NCBI GenBank assembly: GCA_019930625.1
Contig: CP082844.1
Location: forward strand, 5,394,001 to 5,458,000
Source of the DNA: Nocardia asteroides
GTDB lineage: Bacteria; Actinomycetota; Actinomycetes; Mycobacteriales; Mycobacteriaceae
Direction of reading: 5' to 3'
Length of the DNA: 64,000 nucleotides
Shown: positions 51,801 to 62,620 of the stretch, piece after piece
Layout of the letters: every line of letters begins with the position of its first letter
Position numbering within the stretch: position 1 is the stretch's first letter
Position numbers and translations under genes: made by a program
The notes under the pieces: model-generated
Databases searched by the model: none
What the model was told of the DNA's origin: nothing
What the model saw: only the letters and a program-made list of their open reading frames with translations

Positions 51801-54800
51801 GGTGCTGGCCAGTGGCGCCCAGGTGATGTCGACACCGTTCATGTTCGTCGAGTTCTCGCGGCAGCGTGGGCTTTCGCGGGACGGACGGTGCAAAGCCTTC
51901 TCGGCTTCCGCCGATGGTGTCGGCTGGGCCGAAGGCGTGGGTGTGCTGGTGCTGGAGCGGCTGTCGGACGCGCGCCGGCTGGGTCACGACGTGCTCGCGG
52001 TCATCCGGGGTTCGGCGGTGAATCAAGACGGGGCGTCGAACGGTCTCACCGCCCCGAACGGTCCGTCGCAGGAACGGGTGATCGCGGCGGCGCTGGCCGG
52101 CGCCGGGCTGGCTCCCGAGGACGTGGACGCGGTGGAGGCCCACGGCACGGGCACACCGCTGGGTGACCCGATCGAAGCGCAGGCGCTGATGGCCGCCTAC
52201 GGGCAGGGCCGTACCGAGCCGCTGTGGGTGGGGTCGTTGAAGTCGAATATCGGGCATGCCCAGGCCGCCGCCGGCATCGGTGGCGTGATCAAGATGGTGC
52301 AGGCGTTGCGGCACGAGATGCTGCCGAAGACGTTGCATGTGGACGCTCCATCGCCGCACGTGGACTGGTCGGCGGGGGCAGTGCGGTTGCTGACCGAACA
52401 GCGGCCCTGGTCGGGCTCGGTCGAGCGAGTGCGCCGGGCCGGTGTGTCCGCGTTCGGGATCAGTGGCACGAATGCCCATGTCATCGTGGAGGAAGCGCCT
52501 TCGGCCCCGCAGAGCGCGTCGGCGCGGAAATCGGTCGGCACGCCGCCCGCCGCGCCGGGGATTCCACTGCTGATTTCGGCGAAAACCGAGACGGGGCTGC
52601 GAGCACAGGCGGCTCGATTGCACGAGTGGATCGAGGCCCGGCCCGACGCCGACCCAGTGGACGTGGCCCATTCGCTACTGACGACGCGGGCCCGATTCGA
52701 TCGGCGCGCGGTGGTGGTCGCGGGTGACCGCGAGGCGATGCTGGCCGGGCTGGCGGATCTGGCGATCGGTGCGGCGTCGCCGGGAGCGGCCGAGGGCCGC
52801 CCCGTCGGCGGGAGGATCGCGTTCTTGTTCACCGGGCAGGGGGCGCAGCGGGTCGGTATGGGCGCCGGGCTGTACGCGGCGTTCCCGGTCTTCGCGTCGG
52901 CGTTCGACGAACTGTGCGCCGAGTTCGACGGCCTGCTGGAATTCCCGGCGCCCGGAATATCGCTGAAGGACATCGTCTTCGGTGCCGCGGGCGTGGATCT
53001 CCTGCACCGCACGGAGTACACCCAGCCCGCGTTGTTCGCCTACGAGGCGGCGATGGTGCGGCTGATCGAGTCCTTCGGGATCACCCCGGATGTGCTCATC
53101 GGGCACTCGATCGGGGAACTGGTCGCCGCGTATGTGGCGGGGATGTGGTCGGCCGCCCACGCGTGCGCTGTGGTGGCCGCGCGCGGCAGGCTGATGGGCG
53201 CGTTGCCGGCCAGGGGCGCCATGCTGGCCGCCGCGATCTCCGAGGAGCGGGCCGCCGCCGCCATCGCCGGACATCGCGGCCGACTGTCTATCGCGGCGGT
53301 GAACGGGCCCGCGGCGATCGTGATCTCCGGTACCGAAGCGGCCGTCGCCGAGCTGGAAACAGCGCTGGCCGGGGAGGGGATCAAGACGTCGCGGCTGCGG
53401 GTCAGCCACGCGTTCCACTCGGCATTGATGGAACCGATGCTGCCGGAATTCGAGGCGATGGCCGCCGGCCTGGAGTACGGGAGCCCGCTGTTGCCGGTGG
53501 TGTCGAACGTGTTCGGTGTCGTCGGAGGCGAGGCGCTCGCCGACTCCCTGTACTGGGCCGGTCACGTCCGCGACACCGTCCGCTACGCGCCGGGGGTCGA
53601 CACGCTGGTGGACCTGGGTGTCCGAAAGTTCTTCGAGGTCGGCCCCGATGCGGTGCTGACAGCGATGACCCGGCAGTGCCTGCCCGAAGAGGTCGGGTCC
53701 CGGTCCGTCGTGGCGGCGGCGAGCCGGCGCGGTGTCGATGAGGTGACGCACTTCCTGGCGTTCCTCGCGCACGCACACAACGCGGGGATAGACGTGGACT
53801 GGGCGCCGTTGTTCGCGGGCCGGGATCCGATGCGGGTCTCGTTGCCAACCTATGCCTTTCAGCGTCAACGTTTTTGGCTGGATGCCGTAGGCGCGGGAGA
53901 TGTCCGGGCCTCGGGCCTGGACGTCGTGGAGCATCCGCTGTTGAGTGCGGCCGTCTGGCTGCCGGACTCCGCGGGGGTCGTGCTGACGGGCCGGTTGTCG
54001 TTGTCGAGTCAGCCGTGGGTTGCCGATCACGTGATCGGCGGGACGGTGCTGCTGCCCGGCACGGCGTTCGTCGAGTTGGCGCTGCACGTCGGGGCGATGA
54101 CCGATAGTCCGCGACTGGCCGATCTGGTGGTGACTGCGCCACTGGCCGTGCCGCCGGACGGCGCGGTCGAGCTGCGGGTGATGGCGACCGGGCACGATGA
54201 TGCGGGCGCACGGGTTGTGTCGGTGTATTCGCGCCCGCAACGTGACAGCGGGCCGGGGCATGCGGAGTGGGTTCGCCATGCGACGGGAACTCTTGTCGCG
54301 CAATCACCGTCGTCCGAGATCGGACAGGCGGTGATGACGGAGAGTTGGCCACCGGTCGGAGCCCTGCCGGTGGATATCGGCGATATCTACACGGATCTGG
54401 CCGCACGCGGCTACGCGCACGGGCCGTGGTTCCAAGGATTGACCGCGCTGTGGCGGCGTGGCGACGAGGTGTTCGCGGAGGCGAATCTACCGGAGCTGGA
54501 GCACTCGTCGGACCGGTTCGGGATACACCCGGCGTTGTTGGATGCGGCACTGCATGCGGTAGCCGTATCCGGATTGATCGAGCCGCCCGGTGCGGGCGAG
54601 ATCCGTGTGCCCTATTCGTGGGAGAACGTGGATATGCACGCCGTCGGAGCCAGGTCGGTGCGGGTCCGGTTGGCCGCGGCCGAGTCGAGCTCTCCCGGAG
54701 ACGACAATCAGCGGATCACGGCGACGCTCACCGACTCCGGCGGGGTGCCGGTCTGTCACGTCTCGGCATTGACCATGCGTCCGATCCCGATCGGGACGCT

Positions 54801-57800
54801 GGGCGCTTCCGGTGCTGCCGTCGCGGGCCGCGAGATCTACCAACTCCGCTGGGTCTCGTTGCCCGTGCCGAAGCGCGGTGATTTCGGCACGGGCGATCGA
54901 ACAGCGGATGAGCAATGGGTGAGCACCGACGAGTGCGAGACAGTGACGGTCGGCGATAGGTCGCTTGCCGTCATTCGACTCGAGGGCATTCCTGCGGATG
55001 CGGACGTGCCGGGTTCGGTTCACGACCGGCTTGTCGATGCGGCGGCGCGGGTGACCGAACTCCTGGCACGGCACGAATCGGTCGTCGTGGTGACCAGGCA
55101 TGCGGTCGCTGTCAACGCCGGTGAACCGGTGGATCTTGCCGGCGCGGCAGTGTGGGGTCTGCTGCGGAGCGGCCAGAACGAGAACCCTGGCCGGATCACG
55201 ATCGTCGACGTCGACCGCTGGGACGACTACCGCGACGGCGTCGTCGCGGCTTTGGGCATCACGGACGAATCTCAGGTGGCACTGCGCGGTGGCGTGCCGT
55301 ATGCGCCGCGGTTGAGCCGTCGCGGTCGAGACACCGGCAAAAACGAACCCACCATCGCGTCGTGGGTCCGGTCCGATGGCACGGTGTTGATCACCGGCGG
55401 CACCGGCGGGCTTGGGGCGGTGGCGGCTCGGCATCTTGTCGTCGAGCACGGCGTGCGGAGGCTGCTGCTGGCAGGTAGGCGCGGCCTGACCGCGCCAGGT
55501 ATCGCCGATCTCGCGGCCGAACTGACCGCGCTCGGCGCACAGGTGGACGTAGTCGTCTGCGACGTGGCCGACCGGGTGGCGCTCGACGGGCTGCTGGCGG
55601 CGATCCCGGCGGAGTATCCGCTGACCGGCGTTGTCCACGCAGCGGGCGTACTGGCCGACGGTCTGCTCGCCGACCTGACCCCGCGGCAGTTGGCGACAGT
55701 GTTGCGGCCCAAGGTCGACGCGGCATGGAATCTGCACGAGGCCACGAAGGATCTCGATCTGTCGATGTTCGTGCTCTACTCCTCGATCGCGGGCACGATC
55801 GGGAGCCCGGGCCAGGCCAACTACGCGGCGGCGAACACATTCCTCGACGCCCTGGCCCAGCATCGGCACCGCATCGGTCTGCCCGCGACCTCCGTTGCGT
55901 GGGGGCCCTGGCGCGGTACCAGCGGTATGACGAGCACCCTCACGGAGGCGGACTTCGCGCGAATTCGACGGGAAGGTCTGATCCCCCTCGACGACTCCTA
56001 CGGGATGTCGCTGCTCGAAACCGCCGTGTCCGCCGGTCTCTCGACGATTGTGGGCGTGCGTTTCGACACGGCGGCACTCACCGTACAGGCGGCCTCCGGA
56101 GCACTGCCCAGAACGCTCAGCTCCCTGGTCACCGTGCCGCAACGGTCCGCAAGCGTGACGTCGTTGGCGCAGCGGCTGGCTGTCACACCCGACTCCGACC
56201 GCGCGGACGTCGTGCTCGGCGTTGTTCGGAATCACGTCGCCGCCAGCCTCGGACACGAGTCGGGGGACATGATCAGTGCGGAGATTCCGTTCACGGAACT
56301 GGGTTTCGACTCGTTGGCCGGTGTCGAGTTCCGTAATCGGCTCGCGAAGGCCACGGGATTGCAACTGCCGTCCACCCTGGTCTTCGACTATCCAACTGCC
56401 AAGGCCGTGGCGACGTTCATTGTCTCCAAGCTCGGGGACTCGCCCGGCGCCGAACGACGCACGACGAAGATCGTGCGCCGAGTACGGACCGACGAGCCGA
56501 TCGCCATCGTCGGGATGAGCTGTCGTTATCCCGGCGGCGTCGGATCCGCGGACCAGCTGTGGGATTTGGTGGCGTCCGGCAGGGATGCGATCACACCATT
56601 CCCCTCGGATCGGGGCTGGGACCTCGAGCGGCTGTTCCACCCGGACCCGGACAAGCCCGGAACCACGTACGTCCGGGAAGGCGGATTCTTGACCGACGCG
56701 GGCGCTTTCGACGCCGGTTTCTTCGGCATCAGCCCCCGCGAGGCGAGGGCAATGGATCCGCAGCAGCGGCTGATGCTGGAGGCCGCGTGGGAGGCCTTGG
56801 AAGACGCGGGTATCGATCCGGTATCGCTGCGCGGCGGCGATACCGGTGTGTTCGTCGGTGCGACTCCGTCCGGGTATGTCGAGCGGGTGGTCGGCGAACA
56901 CGAAGGTTTTCGGATGACCGGCAATTCGGACAGCGTGATCTCCGGCCGTGTCGCCTACGTGTTCGGCTTGCAGGGACCGGCGATGACGGTGGACACCGCA
57001 TGCTCGTCCTCACTGGTGGCGCTGCATCTGGCGGCCCAGGCGCTACGCCAGGGCGAGACGTCGCTTGCGCTGGCAGCCGGTGTCTCGATCTCGGGTAGCC
57101 CGGAGCTGTACGTGGACTTTGCGCGCCAGAGGGGTTTGTCGCCCGATGGGCGGTGCAAAGCGTTCGCGGCCTCGGCGGACGGTGTGGGGTGGGCCGAGGG
57201 TGTGGGTGTGCTGGTGTTGGAGCGGTTGTCGGATGCGCGGCGGTTGAATCACGATGTGCTGGCTGTTGTTCGAGGTTCGGCGGTGAATCAGGACGGTGCC
57301 AGCAACGGTTTGACCGCGCCGAACGGTCCGTCGCAGGAGCGCGTGATCGCGGCGGCACTGGCGGCGGCTGGGCTGGATCCGACTGATGTGGACGCGGTGG
57401 AGGCGCACGGCACAGGCACGCCGCTGGGTGATCCGATCGAGGCGCAGGCATTGATCTCCGCGTACGGGCAAGGGCGTGCGGAGCCACTGAGGATCGGGTC
57501 GTTGAAGTCGAACATCGGGCACACGGTCGCGGCTTCGGGTGTCGGGGGCGTGATCAAGGTCGTGCAGGCGTTGCGGCATGAGATGTTGCCGAAGACGTTG
57601 CATGTGGATGCGCTCTCGCCACATGTGGATTGGTCGGCGGGGTCGGTGCGGGTGCTGACCGCGGCGGAACCCTGGCCTGCGGGGAAGCGGGTGCGCCGGG
57701 CCGGGGTGTCGTCGTTCGGGATCAGTGGCACCAATGCGCACGTGATCTTGGAGGAAGCGCCGACGCTCGCGCGGCAGGAAGAGTCGTCGCCAGAGGCCCC

Positions 57801-60800
57801 CGCGCCCGCGTCCGCGGCTGATGATCCGGTGGCCTGGCTGGTGTCGGCGAAATCCGAGGCAGCCTTGCGGGCCCAGGCGGCTCGGTTGCGGACATGGCTG
57901 ATCGAGCGTACTGATGCTGATGCGCGCGCCGTCGCGCGTTCGTTGGTCGGCACACGTGCGCAGTTGGACTGGCGTGGCGCGGTGGTCGGCCGCGATCGGG
58001 AGCAGTTGCTGGCTGGGTTGGCGGATCTGGCGTCAGGGTCGGTGTCGTCGTCGGTGGTGTCCGGTGTGCCGGTCAAAGGTCGAACAGCGTTTCTGTTCAC
58101 GGGTCAGGGTGCACAGCGGATGGGGATGGGGGCGGGACTCTATCGGGCATTTCCGGTTTTCGCGGCGGCATTGGATGAGGTGTGTGCGGAGTTCGATCCG
58201 CTGTTGGGCAGGTCGCTGCGGGAAGTGATGTTCGCTGATCCGGTGGGGGTGTTGGATCGGACGGAGTTCACGCAGCCGGCGTTGTTCGCGTTCGAGGTGG
58301 CGTTGTTCCGGTTGGTGGAGTCGTTCGGGATCGCTCCGGATGTGTTGGTTGGGCATTCGATCGGTGAGCTGGTGGCGGCGTATGTGGCGGGGGTGTGGTC
58401 ACTTGCGGATGCGTGTGTGTTGGTGGCGGCGCGGGGTCGGTTGATGGGGGCGTTGCCGGAGGGCGGCGCAATGCTCGCAGCAGCCGTAACCGAGCAGCGC
58501 GCCGTCGAGATCGCGGCGGCATACGGGGATCGGTTGTCGGTGGCGGCCGTGAACGGTCTGTCCTCGGTGGTGTTGTCCGGTGACGCGGACGCCGTAGCGG
58601 AGGCACAGCGGCGGTTGTCCGACGAGGGAGTCAAGACGTCGCGGTTGCGGACGAGCCATGCGTTTCATTCCGCGCGCATGGACCCGATGCTGGCCGAGTT
58701 CAGCGCGGTCGCCGGCAAGATGACCTACCGGGAGCCGCTGCTGCCGATCGTGTCGAATACGACCGGCGCCGTGGGCGACGCGTACACCGATTCCGCGTAC
58801 TGGGTCGGACAGGTTCGTGCCGCGGTGCGGTTCGCACCCGCAATCCGGTCGCTCGCCGACCTGGGTGTTCGCCGAATCCTCGAAGTAGGACCCGATGCTG
58901 TGCTGACGGCCATGACCCACCAATGCCTGAGCGACGACGGCGATGACACGGCCGGATGGCTGGTGTCACCGGCGGGTCGGCGCGGGTTCGACGAGGCGGC
59001 CTGGTTCGTGACGTTTCTGGCTCAGCTTCACATGGCCGGGATGGACGTGGACTGGGGGTCGTTCTTCGCGGGCAGCTCTGTTGCTCGAGTTCCGTTGCCG
59101 TCCTACGCCTTCCAGCGTCAGCGTTATTGGCTGGACACGCCCCGTTCGATTGCGGTGGGCAATGTCGAGCATCCGATCCTGATCGATGCGGTGCCGGTGG
59201 CAGGCAAGGACGAGTGGCTGTTCACCGGAAAGCTGTCGGACGCCCGTCATCGGTGGATCGCCGATCATGTCGTGTTCGGGACCGTGGTGGTGCCAGCGAC
59301 GACATATCTGGAGTTGGCATCGGTGATTGGTGCGCGGCTGGGTGTGGAAATCGTCGAGGAACTGCTGCTGGACATTCCGCTGGGCATCGGGGACCGCGCT
59401 GTCGATCTGCAGGTCGGCGTCGGGGGGGCCGAACCGGATGGGCGACGACGCTTCACGATCTATTCCAGGGCCGAGCGAATCGAGGGTGCCGACGCGTGGG
59501 TACCGCACGCTCGTGGTGTGCTGGCTCCCCTCTCGACAGCGGGCACCGCGTCGAAATGGGATGAGCCGGTATGGCCGCCCGCGGGTGCGGAGGAACTCGA
59601 TGTGCAGGCTCTGTATCGACGGATCGCCAGTTTGGGAATGGAATACGGTCCGGCGTTCCGTGGTGTGCGCACGGTGTGGCGGCGAGGGGAGGAGATGTTC
59701 GCCGAGGTGTCGTTGGACGAGGCGACGGCTGGGCAGGCGACAGGGTTCGGGATCCATCCGGCGTTGTTCGACGCGTGCCTGCATCCTGGGGTCGACTTCA
59801 TCATGGAGGACGTCCCCGCGGGCCGGGTTCCGTTGCCGGTGTCCTTCAGCGGTGTGCGGTTGTCGCGGACAGGTTCTCGGCCGGTCCGACTTCGCGCCGC
59901 GCTGCTCGGCAGCCATCGGATTCGGATGGATGTGGTAGATGAGTTCGGCGAACTGGTGGTGAGCGCGGACTCCGTGGTGGTGCATCCCGTCGAGCGGCGC
60001 ACAGTGGACCGCATTCGTCCGGGTGGTGATTCGTCGTCGCTGTATGGCATCGAGTGGGTGCCGGTGACCCCAGGGCCTGCCGGGCCGGTGGAATCGATGG
60101 CGGTGCTCGGCGCCGGGAGCGTGACGGGGATCGATCATCGGTTCGCCGGCGTGCGCGAACTGGCGGCTGCCGATGACCGTGCTGGATCAGTCGTCTGGGT
60201 GATCGACGGCGACGAATCGGGCGTCGGGAATCTCGCACAGGCAAGTCGGCGGATCGTGCAAGAGACCCTGGAGCTGCTGCGGTCGTGGCTGTCGGAATCG
60301 CGGCTCGCCGAGACACGGCTGATCGTGGTGACGCGGAACGCGTCAGGCCTGTCAGGGGAGTCGCCCGATCTGGTCTCCGCGGCGGCGGCGGGGTTGCTGC
60401 GCAGCGCGCAAGCGGAGCACCCTGGCCGAATCGTGCTCCTCGATCACGACAGCGAGATCGACGCCGGGATGGTGTCGGCGGTCATGGCCACCAGAGAGCC
60501 CCAAGTGGCGGTACGAAATGGTCGCTTGCTGGCGCCGCGGTTGCGCCGGCGGTCAGCACTCAGCGATACGAGCGGTCGCGCCTCGACACAGCCGGTTCCG
60601 GCCGGCATGTCGTTCGGGGCGGGGACGGTGATGGTGACCGGGGGCACCGGCGGGTTGGGTGCGCTCGTGGCGCGGCATTTGGTGACAGAACACGGAGTGC
60701 GCCGGATGTTGCTGGTATCGCGGCGGGGCCGCGACGCCGAGGGCGTAGCAGAGTTGGTCGCGGAGCTGTCGGCGCTTGACGCCGTGATCGACGTGGCGGC

Positions 60801-62610
60801 GTGCGATGTGGCGGATCGGGATGGCCTCGAGGCGGTACTGGCGGAAATCCCGTCGGAATTCCCGTTGTCCGGAATCGTCCATGCGGCGGGCGTAGTGGAT
60901 GACGGCACCGTCGAGACCTTGACCGCTGGGCAAGTGGATCGGGTGTTCCGTCCGAAAGCGGACGGGGCGTGGTTGTTGCACGAATTGACCGGCGATTCAG
61001 ATCTCTCCGCGTTCGTAGTGTTCACGTCGGTCGCCGGGGTGACCGGTTCGCCGGGACAAGGCAATTACGCTGCGGCGAATGCGTTCGCCGACGCACTGGT
61101 TGAACTCCGGCGGGCGGCGGGCATGCCGGGTGTGTCGGTGGCCTGGGGCCCGTGGAACGCGAGCAGCGGGATGACCGGAGACCTGGGTGCGGCCGGATTG
61201 ATGCGATTGCGGCGGTTGGGCGTTCGCCCGCTCGGCAAGGCGACCGGGCTGTCGATGTTCGACGCGGCAATGGTCGCGGACTCAGCCCTGGTGGTCGGTG
61301 CCGAATTCGATGCGGCGGGATTGGCGGAGCAAGCGGAGATGGGTGTGCTGCCTACGGTGCTCAGTTCGCTGGTGTCGGTGCCGGAGCCCGCGCGTGGGGA
61401 CAGCGGGTCGCTGGTGAGGCGGCTGGCGTCGGCGTCGGTCGGCGAGCGCGATGAGGTCGCGCTGGCGGTGGTGCGTGAGCAGGCAGCCGCGGTATTGGGG
61501 CACGCCTCCGCCGAGGCGATCGATCCAGGGGCTCCGTTCACCGAGTTGGGTTTCGATTCGCTGGCGGGAGTCGAGTTCCGAAACCGGCTCGCCAAGTCCA
61601 CCGGTTTGTCGCTGCCTTCCGCCGTTGTCTTCGATCACCCCACCGCTCGGGCACTGGCCGACTATCTTTCCGCCCGGATAGCCGAAACCATGCACACCAC
61701 GGTGGGCACACACACCGTGCCGCGTATGGATTCCGGGATCCGGGGTGGGCTCACCGATCTGGTTCTGGCAGCGCACCGGCGCGGTCGAGTCGGCGCCGCG
61801 ATACCGCTGCTACTGGAGAGCGCCAAGCTCGCCGACACGTTCGCGACCGCCGATGAGGTGCTCGTGCGGCCGACTCTCATCCCATTGAGCAGGGGCACAT
61901 CCCGGCCCACGCTGATCTGCGTGCCGTCGTTCGTGGTCGGTACCGGACCGCATCAGTTCGGTCGGCTGGCGCGCGAGCTCGGTGCCGACCGCACGATTGC
62001 CGCGCTGCGCCTTCCCGGGACCCAGCCTGGGGAACCGCTGCCCGGCTCATGGGATGCGTTGCTGGACTGTCTGGCGATGGCCGTGGCAGAGGTCGGCGAC
62101 CGGCAGCCGATCGTTCTCGTCGGCTATTCGGCGGGCGGTGTGATCGCGCAGGCGCTGGCACATCGCCTCGAGCGGAGCGGGCGCGGGCCTGCGGGGGTGA
62201 TCTTGCTCGACTCCTATTCGCCCGACGATGCTGAGCACAACCATCGGGTCCTCGCGAGTGCGGTCGGCTCCGTGCTCGACCTGGACCACGAGGTCACCGA
62301 GATCGGTGATCATGGCTTGGTCGCCATGGCGAAGTACGCGCAGATATTCGACGAACGGCAACCCGTGTCGATCACCGCGCCGACGTTCGATCTGCGGGCA
62401 TCGACACCGCTGCCCGGGCTGGATGATATCGCCGAACTGGTGCCCGCGTGGCTGCACGCCGGCAAGACGGTCGAAATCGAGGCGGACCATTTCTCGATCA
62501 TCGGAGCGGCGTCGTCCGCGGCGGCGGACGAGATACGGCACTGGCTCGCCGAACTCGGCGACGCCGAGTCGAGCACGATCGTGACGCCTGGCATCGAAGA
62601 AGCGAGATAG
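45832..62610 (+). CDS. Terminal modular type I polyketide synthase: three KS-AT-DH-KR-ACP modules plus thioesterase
   Basis: A 5592-residue PKS. Residues 1-38 ([18 protein letters not shown]) are a coiled-coil N-terminal docking domain, so it receives its chain from another subunit. Module 1: KS 39-463 (Cys211), AT (Ser665; HAFH 765-768), DH (His970, Asp1148), KR (Tyr1570), ACP (Ser1735). Module 2: KS from 1797 (Cys1969), AT (Ser2426; HAFH 2526-2529), DH (His2733, Asp2904), KR (Tyr3331), ACP (Ser3494). Module 3: KS from 3555 (Cys3724), AT (Ser4176; HAFH 4276-4279), DH (His4479, Asp4647), KR (Tyr5079), ACP (Ser5243). The TE at the end has GYSAGG (Ser5433). GHSIG plus HAFH in every AT indicates malonyl-CoA. 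All DHs keep HxxxGxxxxP and all KRs have the third-position Asp of B-type KRs (LDD, LAD, VDD). There is no ER. The predicted chain end is therefore a conjugated, probably all-trans triene, released by the TE as acid or lactone. GTG 45832 is preceded by GGGATG; ATG 45865 is an alternative. Confidence 0.95.
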   Translation: MDSSAGDSSDRMLEYLKKVTVELMTTRDDLTRLREKIDEPIAIVGMSCRYPGGVGSPEQLWDLVAAEVDAVGEFPPDRGWDLEGLFDPDPDRFGKVYTREGGFLRNAGDFDAGFFGIGPREAAATDPQQRLLLEASWEALENAGIAPTSLHGTDTGVFAGVMYEDYEHTARAAGPTAEGYAGIGSTGSVVSGRVAYTLGLEGPAVSVDTACSSSLVAIHLACQALRRGETSLVLAGGVTVMSTPFLFIEFSRQRGLSRDGRCKAFAASADGVGWAEGVGVLVLERLSDARRSGHEVLAVIRGSALNQDGASNGLTAPNGPSQERVIAAALAAAGLAAADVDVVEAHGTGTSLGDPIEAQALIAAYGQQRDEPLRIGSLKSNIGHSQAAAGVGGVIKMVQALRHGMLPKTLHVDAPSPHVDWSAGSVRLLTEAEPWPAGERVRRAGVSSFGISGTNAHVIVEEAPGPAVSDDGTADSDGGPACAANVVPLLVSAKTDEALRAQAQRLHGWLLEHPEADSWSVAAALIETRAHWNRRAVVVGRDREHLLAGLADLATGASGGVLEGVAGPGKTAFMFTGQGAQRVGMGAELYAAFPVFAAAFDELCAEFDRALGSGISLKDVVLGAAGEDLLHRTEYTQLALFAYEAALFRLMESFGVVPDVLIGHSIGELVAAYVAGVWSTADACALVAARGRLMGALPEGGAMLAAAVTEQRAVEITADLGDRLSVAAVNGPLSVVFSGDEGAVGQVERQLSDEGVKTSRLRVSHAFHSARMDPMLAEFRAIAQRLTYRKATVAVVSNVSGVFAEDTLIDPDYWVEQLRGCVRFAAGVDALVAAGVRRFVEVGPDAVLAATARRCLAGHPEAEAESIVAAASRRSADEVTQYVTMLAQAHIAGVEVDWRPLFAGRTPARVSLPTYAFQRQRYWLEPLGIEASLNSSDHPMLTGAVPLAGRDEWLFTGRLSLRTHPWLADHVAFGSVLLPGTAFVEMALTAGARLGTEFVDELLLAAPLPLTDDAAIDIQLTAGPADEAGARRFVIHSRAVGNGDADAGEWVPHANGVLAPVAERVPAWVESAWPISAEGAQWPPTEAEPVPVDSLYDQLAHLGFDYGPMFQGVTSAWRDGDDVFAEVAVPTGSGEPAPAFGIHPALLDASFHAAITELAQEMPAGRLPLPFSFAGVRLYRGGATAVRVRLERSGAGRIRVAALDDTGAPVLSIEALTARPVDAKALDRGTRRRASLSDLEWVQVPAVAGGMAATVALLGDARVAETARRVAEPADLLGDHTPPEIAVWSPGGDGRVVGDTPSRTHLWVRSALELLQAWQAEERLRDTRLVILTRDSLELPGETSDVAGAAVGGLVRSAQAEYPGRFVLLDAATGQDPTIEAITAAARSDEPRLAWRGGALRVPRLRRQHAAVTVEAEVFGAGAVLLTGGTSGLGAEVARHVVAAHGVRRLVLVSRRGDRADGVAALVSELTDAGAQVRVAACDVSDRAALEALLAELPGDFAPSAVIHSAGVLDDATIENMSADRLDRVLASKADAAWHLHELTCDRELSAFVLFSSVAGVVGAPGQGNYAAANAFLDALASERRASGLPAVSIAWGSWNQSSGMTSGLEDAALARMGRLGVRPLETADGLELFDRAVAAPVPVVVATEFDTEALAVQAREGALPRILHSIVPVPVRRAADTGATLARRLAAAPAPERAAIVLDVVREQVAGVLGHISGDAIDPTAPFSEIGFDSLAGVEFRNRLAAATGLQLPSTLVFDHPTAAAVAAFVHSRVGEATETEAGRPARMARRIRTDEPIAIVGMSCRYPGGIASPDGLWELVASGADAIGEFPADRGWDLERLFDPDPDHPGTSYLDRGGFLSGMADFDAGFFGIGPREAAAMDPQQRLLLEVSWEALEHAGIDPSSLRGSDTGVFTGVSYQDYEEIAKAAGPVTEGYIGTGSTSSVLSGRVAYTFGFEGPAVTVDTACSSSLVAIHLACQALRQGESSLVLASGAQVMSTPFMFVEFSRQRGLSRDGRCKAFSASADGVGWAEGVGVLVLERLSDARRLGHDVLAVIRGSAVNQDGASNGLTAPNGPSQERVIAAALAGAGLAPEDVDAVEAHGTGTPLGDPIEAQALMAAYGQGRTEPLWVGSLKSNIGHAQAAAGIGGVIKMVQALRHEMLPKTLHVDAPSPHVDWSAGAVRLLTEQRPWSGSVERVRRAGVSAFGISGTNAHVIVEEAPSAPQSASARKSVGTPPAAPGIPLLISAKTETGLRAQAARLHEWIEARPDADPVDVAHSLLTTRARFDRRAVVVAGDREAMLAGLADLAIGAASPGAAEGRPVGGRIAFLFTGQGAQRVGMGAGLYAAFPVFASAFDELCAEFDGLLEFPAPGISLKDIVFGAAGVDLLHRTEYTQPALFAYEAAMVRLIESFGITPDVLIGHSIGELVAAYVAGMWSAAHACAVVAARGRLMGALPARGAMLAAAISEERAAAAIAGHRGRLSIAAVNGPAAIVISGTEAAVAELETALAGEGIKTSRLRVSHAFHSALMEPMLPEFEAMAAGLEYGSPLLPVVSNVFGVVGGEALADSLYWAGHVRDTVRYAPGVDTLVDLGVRKFFEVGPDAVLTAMTRQCLPEEVGSRSVVAAASRRGVDEVTHFLAFLAHAHNAGIDVDWAPLFAGRDPMRVSLPTYAFQRQRFWLDAVGAGDVRASGLDVVEHPLLSAAVWLPDSAGVVLTGRLSLSSQPWVADHVIGGTVLLPGTAFVELALHVGAMTDSPRLADLVVTAPLAVPPDGAVELRVMATGHDDAGARVVSVYSRPQRDSGPGHAEWVRHATGTLVAQSPSSEIGQAVMTESWPPVGALPVDIGDIYTDLAARGYAHGPWFQGLTALWRRGDEVFAEANLPELEHSSDRFGIHPALLDAALHAVAVSGLIEPPGAGEIRVPYSWENVDMHAVGARSVRVRLAAAESSSPGDDNQRITATLTDSGGVPVCHVSALTMRPIPIGTLGASGAAVAGREIYQLRWVSLPVPKRGDFGTGDRTADEQWVSTDECETVTVGDRSLAVIRLEGIPADADVPGSVHDRLVDAAARVTELLARHESVVVVTRHAVAVNAGEPVDLAGAAVWGLLRSGQNENPGRITIVDVDRWDDYRDGVVAALGITDESQVALRGGVPYAPRLSRRGRDTGKNEPTIASWVRSDGTVLITGGTGGLGAVAARHLVVEHGVRRLLLAGRRGLTAPGIADLAAELTALGAQVDVVVCDVADRVALDGLLAAIPAEYPLTGVVHAAGVLADGLLADLTPRQLATVLRPKVDAAWNLHEATKDLDLSMFVLYSSIAGTIGSPGQANYAAANTFLDALAQHRHRIGLPATSVAWGPWRGTSGMTSTLTEADFARIRREGLIPLDDSYGMSLLETAVSAGLSTIVGVRFDTAALTVQAASGALPRTLSSLVTVPQRSASVTSLAQRLAVTPDSDRADVVLGVVRNHVAASLGHESGDMISAEIPFTELGFDSLAGVEFRNRLAKATGLQLPSTLVFDYPTAKAVATFIVSKLGDSPGAERRTTKIVRRVRTDEPIAIVGMSCRYPGGVGSADQLWDLVASGRDAITPFPSDRGWDLERLFHPDPDKPGTTYVREGGFLTDAGAFDAGFFGISPREARAMDPQQRLMLEAAWEALEDAGIDPVSLRGGDTGVFVGATPSGYVERVVGEHEGFRMTGNSDSVISGRVAYVFGLQGPAMTVDTACSSSLVALHLAAQALRQGETSLALAAGVSISGSPELYVDFARQRGLSPDGRCKAFAASADGVGWAEGVGVLVLERLSDARRLNHDVLAVVRGSAVNQDGASNGLTAPNGPSQERVIAAALAAAGLDPTDVDAVEAHGTGTPLGDPIEAQALISAYGQGRAEPLRIGSLKSNIGHTVAASGVGGVIKVVQALRHEMLPKTLHVDALSPHVDWSAGSVRVLTAAEPWPAGKRVRRAGVSSFGISGTNAHVILEEAPTLARQEESSPEAPAPASAADDPVAWLVSAKSEAALRAQAARLRTWLIERTDADARAVARSLVGTRAQLDWRGAVVGRDREQLLAGLADLASGSVSSSVVSGVPVKGRTAFLFTGQGAQRMGMGAGLYRAFPVFAAALDEVCAEFDPLLGRSLREVMFADPVGVLDRTEFTQPALFAFEVALFRLVESFGIAPDVLVGHSIGELVAAYVAGVWSLADACVLVAARGRLMGALPEGGAMLAAAVTEQRAVEIAAAYGDRLSVAAVNGLSSVVLSGDADAVAEAQRRLSDEGVKTSRLRTSHAFHSARMDPMLAEFSAVAGKMTYREPLLPIVSNTTGAVGDAYTDSAYWVGQVRAAVRFAPAIRSLADLGVRRILEVGPDAVLTAMTHQCLSDDGDDTAGWLVSPAGRRGFDEAAWFVTFLAQLHMAGMDVDWGSFFAGSSVARVPLPSYAFQRQRYWLDTPRSIAVGNVEHPILIDAVPVAGKDEWLFTGKLSDARHRWIADHVVFGTVVVPATTYLELASVIGARLGVEIVEELLLDIPLGIGDRAVDLQVGVGGAEPDGRRRFTIYSRAERIEGADAWVPHARGVLAPLSTAGTASKWDEPVWPPAGAEELDVQALYRRIASLGMEYGPAFRGVRTVWRRGEEMFAEVSLDEATAGQATGFGIHPALFDACLHPGVDFIMEDVPAGRVPLPVSFSGVRLSRTGSRPVRLRAALLGSHRIRMDVVDEFGELVVSADSVVVHPVERRTVDRIRPGGDSSSLYGIEWVPVTPGPAGPVESMAVLGAGSVTGIDHRFAGVRELAAADDRAGSVVWVIDGDESGVGNLAQASRRIVQETLELLRSWLSESRLAETRLIVVTRNASGLSGESPDLVSAAAAGLLRSAQAEHPGRIVLLDHDSEIDAGMVSAVMATREPQVAVRNGRLLAPRLRRRSALSDTSGRASTQPVPAGMSFGAGTVMVTGGTGGLGALVARHLVTEHGVRRMLLVSRRGRDAEGVAELVAELSALDAVIDVAACDVADRDGLEAVLAEIPSEFPLSGIVHAAGVVDDGTVETLTAGQVDRVFRPKADGAWLLHELTGDSDLSAFVVFTSVAGVTGSPGQGNYAAANAFADALVELRRAAGMPGVSVAWGPWNASSGMTGDLGAAGLMRLRRLGVRPLGKATGLSMFDAAMVADSALVVGAEFDAAGLAEQAEMGVLPTVLSSLVSVPEPARGDSGSLVRRLASASVGERDEVALAVVREQAAAVLGHASAEAIDPGAPFTELGFDSLAGVEFRNRLAKSTGLSLPSAVVFDHPTARALADYLSARIAETMHTTVGTHTVPRMDSGIRGGLTDLVLAAHRRGRVGAAIPLLLESAKLADTFATADEVLVRPTLIPLSRGTSRPTLICVPSFVVGTGPHQFGRLARELGADRTIAALRLPGTQPGEPLPGSWDALLDCLAMAVAEVGDRQPIVLVGYSAGGVIAQALAHRLERSGRGPAGVILLDSYSPDDAEHNHRVLASAVGSVLDLDHEVTEIGDHGLVAMAKYAQIFDERQPVSITAPTFDLRASTPLPGLDDIAELVPAWLHAGKTVEIEADHFSIIGAASSAAADEIRHWLAELGDAESSTIVTPGIEEAR

Positions 62611-62620
62611 AGGAATTCCC

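Noticed and set aside
54487..56901. 804-codon open frame on the minus strand inside the PKS
   Set aside because: Mirror frame of the PKS modules; similar antisense frames recur at each module because the modules repeat.
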